Assembly: GCF_007644045.2 (NCBI RefSeq)
Contig: NZ_VMDW02000125.1
Coordinates: 1 to 64,000, forward strand
Source: Vogesella urethralis
GTDB taxonomy: Bacteria > Pseudomonadota > Gammaproteobacteria > Burkholderiales > Chromobacteriaceae
Direction of reading: 5' to 3'
DNA length: 64,000 bases
The notes beneath the pieces are model-generated. The model made no database searches. It was not told where the DNA came from and was given only the letters and a program-made list of their open reading frames with translations. Made by a program: the position numbers and the translations under genes. Below, in pieces: positions 1 to 7,265 of this stretch (the first letter of the stretch is position 1; the number at the start of each line of letters is the position of its first letter).

Positions 1-72
1 CTGTCACCGGTAGAGTACGAGAAGCAGTATTTCCAACGGCTCAAGAGTGTCTAGAGAAGCTGGGGCGATTCA
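1..72 (+). mobile_element. Right end of an IS3-family insertion sequence
   Basis: Positions 1-54 read in frame as the last 17 residues of a transposase (LSPVEYEKQYFQRLKSV, stop at 52-54), the style of C-terminus seen in IS3-family OrfB (DDE integrase-type) proteins. Just after the stop lies the likely terminal inverted repeat; read inward from position 72 it starts TGAATCGCCCCAGC, and TGA...-type tips are typical of IS3-family ends. The rest of the element is outside the window. It sits inside the ABC transporter that runs from 1394 leftward. Family assignment is from motif style only; the other end and target duplication cannot be seen. Confidence 0.7.
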
Positions 73-1394
73 CTTTGCATGACCAGCCAGGCACCCACAA
101 TCAGGATGGCCAGCGTCATAACCTGCTCCAACGCACCGGCGACCACGCTATAGGTATTGCCTACCTGCTTGGTAGCAAAGCCAGCGGCCAGATACTGGGC
201 CAGATAGCTGCCATAGCGCTTGCCCACATCTGGCTCCATCTGCAGCGACTTGACCGTGGCCATGCCTGCCAGGTATTCGGTAAGAAACGCCTGGTTGCGC
301 GCGCCCAGCAGAAACTGCTGGTCCAGCCGCTGGCGGAACACCGGCACCATCAATACGCTTGCCAGTACCACCAGCAACAGTATGCCCAGTGCAATCAGGG
401 TGAGCTGCCAGCTATAGGCAAACATGACCGCCAGGAAAATCAGCAAAAAGGGCAAGTCCAGTACCAAGCTGACGGCAGCGCCAGAGATGAACTCACGCAA
501 CTGTTCTACCCCGTGCAAGCGGGCTACCAACGTACCGGTGGGGCGTGCTTCAAAATACCCCAGCGGCAGGTGCAGCAAGTGCTGCATGACCTTGTCGCCC
601 AGCACCGCGTCGATACGGCTGCCGGTATGCAGTACCAGATACTGCCGCAGCCAGCTCATGCCACTGGTAAACAGCATGAATACCACCAATGCAACGCCCA
701 ACACCTGCAGGGTGCTTTGCGACTGGTGGGCGATCACCTTATCGATAATGACCTGGGTAAACAGGGGCGTGGCCAGACCGACAAGCTGAATGGCCAGGCT
801 GGCCAGCAAAATATCGCGCCAGATGGCACGGTGGCGTAGCAACTCGGGGATGAACCAGGCAAAACCGAACGGTTTGGCTGCCGGCTGCTCGCCATCATCT
901 GCTACGGCAGGCTCTGCCTGTACCAGCAGTAACAGCTGGCTCTGGCTGATAGCCTTGGCATCCTGTAGCGCCAGCTGTTCTACCTGCTGCTCGCCAGGCT
1001 TGACCCAGCCGACCTGGACACCATGCGGAGCCGCTTCGTATTGCACCAGCAGCACCGGCATCAGCACAGGCTGACCTGGGGCTTCTTGCAGATCCGCGCC
1101 GGACAATGCGGATGCGAGAGCCTGCGCCAGAAAAGCCACGGCAGGCAGGGGTAAGGTCTGATTTTTTTCCGGCCATGGTTGCAAGCCCGCCTGGATACCC
1201 AGCAAGGCCAAGGCCTCAATCAGCGTGGGGTAATCAAATGGCGGCGGGTAACGCGCCAGGATCAGCGTGGCATCAAAGGGGCGCTGATACAGCTGCGCCA
1301 CGCTGGCCAGTAGCCAGAGGGCAGCTGAAGTATCGATAGCTGGGCAGGGAGTGCTGCTATCTGTTGTAACGCCAGCATCGGTATTGACGGGCAT
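51..1394 (-). pseudogene. Type I secretion ABC transporter (HlyB/RtxB-like), truncated by IS
   Basis: The N-terminal ~150 residues resemble the C39-peptidase-like domain of RTX/type I secretion ABC exporters; no catalytic Cys is visible where the peptidase nucleophile would be, so it looks like the degenerate, non-cleaving version. From about residue 190 there is an exporter transmembrane domain (motifs ATPLFTQVIIDKVIAHQS, LGYFEARPTGTLVARL, NQAFLTEYLAGMATVKSLQME). The frame then runs into the IS end at 72 and stops at 51, so the last half-dozen residues are IS-encoded and the whole nucleotide-binding domain (about 250 residues) is missing. It cannot work as an ATPase. I chose the ATG at 1394 (MPVNTDAG); a GTG at 1439 in the same frame is possible and neither has a good ribosome site. 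Confidence 0.8.
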
Positions 1395-1545
1395 GATGCA
1401 CACATGAATAAGGTATGACTTCTGGATTGTCCAAGTCACCCAGCATCAATGCCATATAGCTAAAATGTTCGATAATTTTTAAATTGTCGGTTTTGCTCTT
1501 GTTACCACAGCTAGCGAATGGGCTGATAGCGGTACATATGAAAAA

Positions 1546-1567
1546 GCCGCCCGTTTTTGCGGGCGGC
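1546..1567 (-). terminator. Rho-independent terminator after the 1597 gene
   Basis: Perfect 8-bp stem GCCGCCCG / CGGGCGGC with loop TTTTTG, flanked by A-run on the left and T-run on the right, so it could act in both directions. It lies just past the stop of the minus-strand gene ending at 1597. Confidence 0.85.
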
Positions 1568-1596
1568 TTTTTGTGTATTGAACGCGGTGTAACCGC

Positions 1597-1974
1597 TTAC
1601 TGCTGCAGCGGGCCGACTTGTGCCGGGGCGCTGGCCTGGTCGGCCGGCTTCGGCAGCAGGCGCTCCATTAGCTGGCCGGTATTGTGCTGCGGCATCGGCA
1701 TCAGGTGCAGGCTGGCCCAGCCCAGGCCCAGCAGCAGCGCGGTCATGGCGCCGCCTTTTGTAATGAAGCCGTAGGCCCAGCCCACCATCTGGCGATTTTT
1801 CAGCGCAAACAGCAGCGACAGCGGCGGGATGAAGAAGGTGAGGCTGCCCCATACGATGCGGCCGTTGTTGAGGGCGGCCATGGTGACGCCCAGGCAGCCC
1901 AGGTAGAACACGGCCACGCTACCGGCGAAGATCAGGCCGACAACGGCGACAAACAGGGTAATCAGGGTTTCCAT
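1597..1974 (-). CDS. Small hydrophobic membrane protein, unknown function
   Basis: 125 residues. Two or three membrane segments are visible: residues ~5-30 (LITLFVAVVGLIFAGSVAVF), ~40-60 (VWGSLTFFIPPLSLLFAL) and ~73-92 (GGAMTALLLGLGWASLHLMP), then a Pro/Ala/Gln-rich hydrophilic tail. I do not recognise the family. It follows the MBL hydrolase gene after 39 bp that hold a near-exact copy of the 13-base repeat (1995-2007), and is closed by a strong hairpin at 1546. The 2014-7257 genes share its strand, so it may be the last member of that transcript. Confidence 0.7.
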   Translation of the reverse strand: METLITLFVAVVGLIFAGSVAVFYLGCLGVTMAALNNGRIVWGSLTFFIPPLSLLFALKNRQMVGWAYGFITKGGAMTALLLGLGWASLHLMPMPQHNTGQLMERLLPKPADQASAPAQVGPLQQ

Positions 1975-1994
1975 TTTTGCTTTCGGTTCGGGTT

Positions 1995-2007
1995 AAGGTT
2001 GGCCGCG
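1995..2007 (+). repeat. 13-base uptake-like repeat, one mismatch
   Basis: AAGGTTGGCCGCG, differing from the exact repeat only in the last base. Intergenic, between the genes ending at 2014 and starting at 1974. Confidence 0.6.
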
Positions 2008-2013
2008 GCGGGT

Positions 2014-2784
2014 CTAGCCGGCCACCTGCAGGCCATCCCACGCCACGTTGACGCCGGACGGACACTGCGCTTGCAGCGCATGGTATGCCAGCTGGTGCGT
2101 CATGTGGATGAGCCAGGTCTGTTTTGCGGCCAACCTTTGCGCCCAGTCAAGCGCGGCGGCCACGTGCAGGTGCGACGGGTAGGGTTCCGGCCGCAGGCAG
2201 TCCAGAAACAGCGTGTCCAGGCCTTGCAGCAGCGGCAGGCTGCTGTCGGGGATGGTGGACAGGTCGGTCAGCCACGCGGTGTTGCCGATGCGCCAGCCCA
2301 GGCACGGCCAGCTGGGGCCGTGCTGCAGCGGAATCGGCGTAACGGTGACGCCGGCCAGCTCAAACGGCCCGCGCACTAACTCGGTGTTCAGCACCGGCTT
2401 GTCCCACACCGGCGACGGCGGCGCCAGCGCGTAATCGAAGCGGCTGCGGATGTTGTCCAGCGTGAAGTCGTTGCCGTACAGCGTGATCGGCCCTTTTTTC
2501 ACGTAGCAGAAGGCGCGCAGGTCGTCGATGCCGTTCAGGTGGTCGGCGTGCGGGTGGGTGTACAGCACCGCATCGACGCGGGTGATGCCTTCGCGCAGCG
2601 CCTGCTGGCGCAGGTCCGGCCCGGTGTCGATCAGCACGCCGGTGTCGCCGATGCGCACGTAGGCGCTGCAGCGGGTGCGGGTGTTGCGCGGGTCGGTAGA
2701 CGTACACGTGGGGCAGCTGCAGCCGATGGCGGGGGCGCCGCCGCTGGAGCCGCAGCCCAGCACTGTCCACGTCAGCTGCGTCAT
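2014..2784 (-). CDS. MBL-fold metallohydrolase, PhnP-like
   Basis: 256 residues. The metal-binding motif of metallo-beta-lactamase folds is plain: THPHADHLNGIDDLR at about residues 76-90, with VLIDTGPDLR before it and further histidines near residues 151 and 227. Cysteines in the first 27 residues (GCGSSGGAPAIGCSCPTC) match the PhnP-type phosphoribosyl cyclic phosphodiesterase/YcbX-like branch. No phn genes are near, so a C-P lyase role is not supported; a general phosphodiesterase is more likely. It starts 9 bp after tatD with a purine-rich ribosome site (aaggggg) and belongs to the tmk-holB-tatD run. A 13-base repeat lies inside it at 2125-2137. Confidence 0.8.
   Translation of the reverse strand: MTQLTWTVLGCGSSGGAPAIGCSCPTCTSTDPRNTRTRCSAYVRIGDTGVLIDTGPDLRQQALREGITRVDAVLYTHPHADHLNGIDDLRAFCYVKKGPITLYGNDFTLDNIRSRFDYALAPPSPVWDKPVLNTELVRGPFELAGVTVTPIPLQHGPSWPCLGWRIGNTAWLTDLSTIPDSSLPLLQGLDTLFLDCLRPEPYPSHLHVAAALDWAQRLAAKQTWLIHMTHQLAYHALQAQCPSGVNVAWDGLQVAG
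2125..2137 (+). repeat. Exact 13-base uptake-like repeat (TGCGGCCAACCTT)
   Basis: Exact copy inside the MBL hydrolase gene; on the sense strand it is read as Arg-Leu-Ala-Ala, a frame different from other coding copies. Confidence 0.8.
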
Positions 2785-2793
2785 GCGGCCCCC

Positions 2794-3573
2794 TTATGCG
2801 CCGGTGCGCTGCGCCTTGGCAAACAGGCGGAAGTAGTTGTCGGTGGTGGCCTCGGCCACCTGCTCGAAGCGCAGGCCGCGCAGCTCGGCAATGTGCTCGG
2901 CCACGTGCTTGACGTAAGCCGGCTCGTTGGTCTTGCCGCGGTACGGCACCGGCGCCAGGTAGGGTGAGTCGGTTTCCACCAGCAGGCGGTCCAGCGGTAC
3001 CTTTTGCGCCACCTCTTTCACGATGGCGGCGTTCTTGAAGGTAACGATGCCGGACAGCGAGATGTAAAAGCCCAGGTCCAGCGCGGCGCGGGCGATGTCC
3101 CAGTTTTCGGTGAAGCAGTGCATTACGCCGCCCACGCTGTCGGCGCCGTGTTCGCGCATCAGGCGTACGGTGTCGTCGGCCGAGCTGCGGGTGTGCACTA
3201 CCAGTGGCAGGCCCACGCGGCGCGCGGCGCGGATGTGGGTGGCAAAGCGCGCGTGCTGCCAGGCCAGGTCGCCCTCGCACCAGTGGTAGTCGAGGCCGGT
3301 TTCGCCGATGCCTACCACCTTGGGGTGGGCAGCGTGCGCCACCAGCTCGTCTTCGCTGAATTCTTCGGCGTCCGGGTCATCCGGGTGGATGCCGACGGTG
3401 GCAAACAGGTTGGCGTGCGCTTCGGCCAGGCCGATCACTTCCGGGTACTTGGGGCGGCTGACGCCGATGACCATGGCGTGGCTCACGCCGTTGGCGGCCA
3501 TATTGGCCAGCACCTCGGGCATGCGCGCCGCCAGGTCGGGAAAATTGATGTGGCAGTGTGAATCGACCAGCAT
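2794..3573 (-). CDS. ycfH: TatD-family metal-dependent hydrolase (YcfH type)
   Basis: 259 residues, the usual family length. TIM-barrel amidohydrolase hallmarks: DSHCHINF at residues 4-11 (two metal-binding His), GIGETGLDYHW near 88-98, LVVHTRSS near 127, GVMHCFTENW near 151 and the final Asp in VETDSPYLAPVPYRGKTNEP near 204. Family members are metal-dependent DNases/hydrolases of the cytoplasm. It sits in the order tmk-holB-pilZ-tatD that is widespread in proteobacteria. Start ATG at 3573 opens with MLVDSHCH, as is normal for the family. The in vivo substrate is not shown by the sequence. Confidence 0.92.
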   Translation of the reverse strand: MLVDSHCHINFPDLAARMPEVLANMAANGVSHAMVIGVSRPKYPEVIGLAEAHANLFATVGIHPDDPDAEEFSEDELVAHAAHPKVVGIGETGLDYHWCEGDLAWQHARFATHIRAARRVGLPLVVHTRSSADDTVRLMREHGADSVGGVMHCFTENWDIARAALDLGFYISLSGIVTFKNAAIVKEVAQKVPLDRLLVETDSPYLAPVPYRGKTNEPAYVKHVAEHIAELRGLRFEQVAEATTDNYFRLFAKAQRTGA

Positions 3574-3633
3574 GGTGTTCCAATCTTGTGGCCGCCCGCG
3601 TTGGCCGCACAGCGCGGCGCAGGCGGCCCGGTG

Positions 3634-4005
3634 TTACATGGTGTGGGTGGGGCGAGTGGAATTCAGCGCGCCACCGAGCAGGGTTTCGATGCGGTCGCGC
3701 GCCTGCTTGCCGGCGTCGCCGGTGGCAAACTCGATGCCCACGCCCTGGTTACGGTTGTTGTTGGCGCCCGCCGGCGTAATCCACGCTACCTTGCCCTGCA
3801 CCGCCACTTTTTGCGGGTCGTCCAGCAGCGTCAGCAGCAGGAACACCTCGTCGCCCAGGCTGTAATCGCGGGCGGTGGGCACAAAGATGCCGCCGTTGCG
3901 CAGAAACGGCATGTAGGCGGCGTACAGGGCGCTGCGTTCCTTGATCGACAGCGACAGCACGCCCGGGCGGGCGGCATCGTTCTTGTTGGTGGCGGCGTTA
4001 TCCAT
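3634..4005 (-). CDS. pilZ: PilZ-domain protein (type IV pilus assembly PilZ)
   Basis: 123 residues carrying one PilZ domain of the small pilus-assembly kind: LSLSIKERSALYAAYMPFLRNGGIFVPT, then SLGDEVFLLLTLLDD, VQGKVAWITP and GVGIEF. The N-terminal RxxxR of c-di-GMP-binding PilZ proteins is not evident, matching the known behaviour of the founding PilZ, which does not bind c-di-GMP but partners PilB/FimX. It follows holB with 19 bp between, the same neighbour as in Pseudomonas and Neisseria. The 60-bp gap to tatD contains a GTTGGCCGCA variant of the repeat at 3600-3609. Confidence 0.9.
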   Translation of the reverse strand: MDNAATNKNDAARPGVLSLSIKERSALYAAYMPFLRNGGIFVPTARDYSLGDEVFLLLTLLDDPQKVAVQGKVAWITPAGANNNRNQGVGIEFATGDAGKQARDRIETLLGGALNSTRPTHTM

Positions 4006-4024
4006 GGCAGGTTCCGTGTCGGGT

Positions 4025-5020
4025 TCAGGCCGGTTTGTTGCTGAAGGCGCGGATATAGTGCATCAGCAGCGCTTCCAGTTGCAGGCGCGTTACCAGCGTG
4101 TGCTGGCCAAAGGGTACCAGCGCGTTCAGTTCGCGCTGGCACGCCATCAGTTTGTGTACGTCCAGCCGCGGCAGCAGGCGCTGCTGCGCGTCGTGCATGG
4201 CTGGATAATAGCGAAGGCTGCCGGCCAGCTTCAAACTGGCCAGGTCGTGCAGCCACTTGCCCAGCCACTGCAACGGCAGCGCCAGCGGCAGTTTGTGGCG
4301 GTCCAGCTTTTCCACGGCGGCCAGCAGGCTGGCCAGCGCCGGCTGCGTCAGCGCCTGTACGAAGTCGCGGCGCAGCGTGGCCAGCTCGTCGTCGTGTTCA
4401 AAGATGGGCATGCCGCCATGAAAGGCCAGCTCGGCCTCGGCGTGCACCACGCCGCGCTGCTGCAGCCAGGCCAGGGCCACGTCGGGCTGCGGCGCGGTAA
4501 GCGGAAACTGGCGACAGCGGCTCTTGATGGTGGGCAGCAAGCGTTGCGGCGCGTCGCTCACCAGCAGGAACACCACTTCCGGCGGCGGCTCTTCCAGCAC
4601 TTTCAGCAAGGCGTTGGCCGCAGCCGGATTCAGGCTTTCGGCCGGTTCCACCACCACCACGCGGCGGCCGCCGCGGTGCGAGCTCAAATGGGCAAACTCG
4701 ATCACGGCGCGCACGCCGTCGATCTTGATCACCGGCAGCTTGCGCTTGCCGGCTTTGGCGTCGTCGTCTTCGTCGTCGCTGGCCGGCGCCAGCAGGCGGT
4801 AGTCGGGGTGGTTGCCGGCGGCAAACCAGTGGCAGGCCTGGCACTGACCGCAGGCACGGTGGTCGGCGCCGGGCGCCTCGCACAGCAGCGCCTGCGCCAC
4901 CTGGTGGGCAAACTCGCTCTTGCCGATGCCGGCCGGGCCGGTAAACAGCCAGGCGTTGGGCAGGCGGCTGAAGGCGGTGGCCAGGCGTTGCCAGTCGTCG
5001 TGCTGCCACGGGTAGCGCAT
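4025..5020 (-). CDS. holB: DNA polymerase III delta' subunit
   Basis: 331 residues, typical of HolB. AAA+-like clamp-loader fold: Walker A GPAGIGKSEFAHQVAQALLC near residue 30, four-Cys zinc module (CEAPGADHRACGQCQAC) near 48-64, IKIDGVRAVIEFAHLSSHRGGRRVVVVEPAE, and the SRC sensor (TIKSRCRQFPL) near 165. It is part of the clamp loader with gamma/tau and delta. Its ATG overlaps the tmk stop by one base. An acidic stretch around residues 80-90 (SDDEDDDAK) is longer than in E. coli. The repeat variant GTTGGCCGCA falls at 4613-4622, coding Ala-Ala-Asn. Confidence 0.95.
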   Translation of the reverse strand: MRYPWQHDDWQRLATAFSRLPNAWLFTGPAGIGKSEFAHQVAQALLCEAPGADHRACGQCQACHWFAAGNHPDYRLLAPASDDEDDDAKAGKRKLPVIKIDGVRAVIEFAHLSSHRGGRRVVVVEPAESLNPAAANALLKVLEEPPPEVVFLLVSDAPQRLLPTIKSRCRQFPLTAPQPDVALAWLQQRGVVHAEAELAFHGGMPIFEHDDELATLRRDFVQALTQPALASLLAAVEKLDRHKLPLALPLQWLGKWLHDLASLKLAGSLRYYPAMHDAQQRLLPRLDVHKLMACQRELNALVPFGQHTLVTRLQLEALLMHYIRAFSNKPA

Positions 5021-5643
5021 CAGGCCTCCTGCAGCCGCGCCAGCGCGGCGGCGATGTCTTGCTGGATGGCGTCAATATCGCCGCGGGCGTCGATCACCAC
5101 GAAGCGGCCCGGGTTGGCCTGTGCCCGCGCTAGGTACATCTGGCGCACGCGCTGGTGAAAGTCTTCGCGCTCGCGCTCGAAGCGGTCCGGCAGGCGGCTT
5201 TGCGACAGGCGCGCTTGCGACACTTCCAGCGGCACGTCCAGCAGGATGGTGAGGTCGGGCTGCAGGCCTTGCTGCACCCAGTGTTCGAGGATGGCAATGC
5301 GCTCGGCCGGCACGCCGCGGCCGCCGCCCTGGTAGGCGAAGGTGGCGTCGGTAAAGCGGTCGCTCACTACCCAGCGGCCGGCGGCCAGGCTGGGGCGGAT
5401 CAGCGACGACACCAGCTCCTGGCGGCTGGCGAACATCAGCAGGGTTTCGGTATCCAGCGTGGCTTCGGTGTCGATGTCCAGCAGGATCTCGCGCAGCTTT
5501 TCGCCCAGCGGCGTGCCGCCCGGCTCGCGGGTGAACACGGTGTCGATGCCGGCCTGTTCCAGGTAGCGGCGGATGAAGGCCAGGTGGGTGCTCTTGCCGG
5601 CACCATCCAGACCTTCCAGCGTGATGAAGCGCGCCTTGGACAT
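5020..5643 (-). CDS. tmk: Thymidylate kinase
   Basis: 207 residues. P-loop FITLEGLDGAGKSTHLAFI at residues 6-24, TREPGGTPLGEKLREILL (DR-type motif region) near 39-56, and the LID segment (RFEREREDFHQRV) near 150-162. Phosphorylates dTMP to dTDP in the cytoplasm. ATG and stop codons overlap those of mltG and holB by one base, so mltG-tmk-holB are translationally coupled. Confidence 0.96.
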   Translation of the reverse strand: MSKARFITLEGLDGAGKSTHLAFIRRYLEQAGIDTVFTREPGGTPLGEKLREILLDIDTEATLDTETLLMFASRQELVSSLIRPSLAAGRWVVSDRFTDATFAYQGGGRGVPAERIAILEHWVQQGLQPDLTILLDVPLEVSQARLSQSRLPDRFEREREDFHQRVRQMYLARAQANPGRFVVIDARGDIDAIQQDIAAALARLQEA

Positions 5644-6641
5644 TACTTGCCTTTCTTCAGGATGTAGTCGCGGACGGCGGCATTGTGCTCGTCCAGCGTC
5701 TCGGAAAACTGGGACGTACCGCTGCCGTCGCCCTTGGCCACGAAGTACAGCGCGCGGCTCTGGGCAGGGTTGGCCGCAGCGTCCAGCGCCGCGCGGCCCG
5801 GCAGGGCGATGGGCGTCGGCGTCAGGCCGGCGCGGGTATAGGTGTTGTACGGCGTATCGCGGCGCAGGTCGGCCTTGGCGATGTTGCCACGGTAGCGGGC
5901 ACCCATGCCGTAGATGACGGACGGGTCGGTCTGCAGCCGCATGCCGATCTTCAGGCGGTTCACGAACACGCTGGCTACCATCGGGCGGTCTTCTTCGTGC
6001 GCGGTTTCTTTTTCCACCAGGCTGGCCATGATCAACAGCTCGTAGGGCGAGCTATACGGCAGGTCGGCCGCGCGGGCTTCCCACACCGTTTGCAGCTGTT
6101 GCTGCATGCTCTGGTAGGCACGGCGGTACACGTCGAGGTCGCTGCTGCCGGGGGTGTAGAAATAGGTGCTGGGGAAGAACAGGCCTTCGGCGTTGTCGCC
6201 GGGTACGCCCAGCTCGGCCAGCAGGCGGGCATCGCTCCAGCCGGCGGTATCCTGGCGCAGGTCGTCTTCCTTGCGCAGTGCGGCGCGGAACTGGGCAAAA
6301 CGCCAGCCTTCGATGATGGTCACGCTGGACTGGTCCGGGTGGCCGTCGGCAAAGCGGTTCAGGTACTGCCACATCGCAGTGGCGCCACCAAACTGGTACA
6401 GGCCGGGCTTGAGCTTGCGATCCACACCCATTACGCGCGACAGCGCCACCATCACGTAGCGGTTACGCACCGCGCCGTCGTCTTCCAGCGTACGTGCCAG
6501 TTGGGTCATGGTGCGGTTGAGGCCAACAGTGACGGTGTAGGGCTGGCGATCGGGGGTGACAGGCACCACGATCACCCAGGCCAGCCACAGCGCAAACAGT
6601 GCGGCCAACAGGGAAAATAGCCTAAGGGCGGGTCGTATCAT
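5643..6641 (-). CDS. mltG: Endolytic murein transglycosylase MltG (YceG-like)
   Basis: 332 residues with one N-terminal membrane segment (residues ~7-28) and a periplasmic YceG/MltG domain. The catalytic region is intact: MASLVEKETAHEEDRPMVAS around residues 205-224 (catalytic Glu near 210), followed by VFVNRLKIGMRLQTDPSVIYG and PYNTYTRAGLTPTPIALPGR. It cuts nascent glycan strands in the inner-membrane-proximal peptidoglycan and sets chain length. mltG-tmk-holB is a conserved proteobacterial order. Repeat-like sequences occur at 5768-5778 and 6600-6609. Confidence 0.94.
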   Translation of the reverse strand: MIRPALRLFSLLAALFALWLAWVIVVPVTPDRQPYTVTVGLNRTMTQLARTLEDDGAVRNRYVMVALSRVMGVDRKLKPGLYQFGGATAMWQYLNRFADGHPDQSSVTIIEGWRFAQFRAALRKEDDLRQDTAGWSDARLLAELGVPGDNAEGLFFPSTYFYTPGSSDLDVYRRAYQSMQQQLQTVWEARAADLPYSSPYELLIMASLVEKETAHEEDRPMVASVFVNRLKIGMRLQTDPSVIYGMGARYRGNIAKADLRRDTPYNTYTRAGLTPTPIALPGRAALDAAANPAQSRALYFVAKGDGSGTSQFSETLDEHNAAVRDYILKKGK

Positions 6642-6667
6642 CGGTAGAAAAAAAGCTATCAGCTGGC

Positions 6668-6687
6668 ATCTGCCAAAACCGGCAGAT
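6668..6687 (-). terminator. Hairpin between the 6703 gene and mltG
   Basis: ATCTGCC / GGCAGAT, 7-bp stem with 6-base loop; on the minus strand a T-run follows about 15 bases later, just before mltG. It could weaken read-through or act as a minor attenuator. The T-run is not immediately adjacent. Confidence 0.35.
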
Positions 6688-6702
6688 CATACCATGCAGC
6701 CA

Positions 6703-7257
6703 TCAGGGCTGTGGCGCCCGTACCAGATGGTAGGCGGCTTCCAGTTCGGCAAAAGCGCTGCGCCGCAACGGGATACCGCCCTCGGGCAACATCAGCTGCA
6801 GCGTCTGCGTACCCTGCTCCCAGGCCTGCCAGTCGGCGTCGGCCGGCTGGCGGCCGTCGGGGCGGGAGATCAGCTCGCACAGCGCCAGCAGGTCGCGGTC
6901 GTCCACGATGGCCAGCTCGCCGCCCAGCTCTACGAACAGGCGGCCTTCTTCGTCCAGCCACGCCAACCGCGCCACGTCGGCCGCCATGTCCGGCATCAGC
7001 GCCCAAGCCTCGCCGTGGCGACGCGCTACATACGGCGCCGCCTCCAGTGCCACGAATACCTTTTGTGGCCCGTTCTGCACGTAGTAGCGGCCCTCGCCGT
7101 CGCGGGCGTAGTTGCGGCGGAAGAAATCCACCATCGCCGGCTGTTTCAGCAAACTGTCGCGCAGCCACCATTGCCCGCGGGCATCCAGCCGCAGCCAGCC
7201 GTACACGGCCGGCACATTCGGCCATTTGTCCATGGCCGCCAGTACCTGTGCATCCAT
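6703..7257 (-). CDS. Conserved hypothetical protein (betaproteobacterial DUF2944/2946-like)
   Basis: 184 residues, soluble, no signal. The opening (MDAQVLAAMDKWPNVPAVYGWLRLDARGQW) resembles a group of betaproteobacterial unknown-function proteins that also begin with a Trp-Pro-x-Val-Pro...Tyr-Gly-Trp-Leu motif; my DUF number is from memory and should be checked. A good ribosome site (aggaag) fixes the start at 7257, although the frame stays open further upstream inside ybbP. It follows the ybbP stop by 8 bp, so it is probably co-transcribed with ybbAP. No catalytic motif is recognisable. Confidence 0.75.
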   Translation of the reverse strand: MDAQVLAAMDKWPNVPAVYGWLRLDARGQWWLRDSLLKQPAMVDFFRRNYARDGEGRYYVQNGPQKVFVALEAAPYVARRHGEAWALMPDMAADVARLAWLDEEGRLFVELGGELAIVDDRDLLALCELISRPDGRQPADADWQAWEQGTQTLQLMLPEGGIPLRRSAFAELEAAYHLVRAPQP

Positions 7258-7265
7258 ATCGCTTC

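Noticed and set aside
2360-3280. Arg/Pro/Gly-rich open frames overlapping tatD and the MBL gene
   Set aside because: Wrong-frame translations of real genes, low-complexity composition typical of GC-rich shadows.
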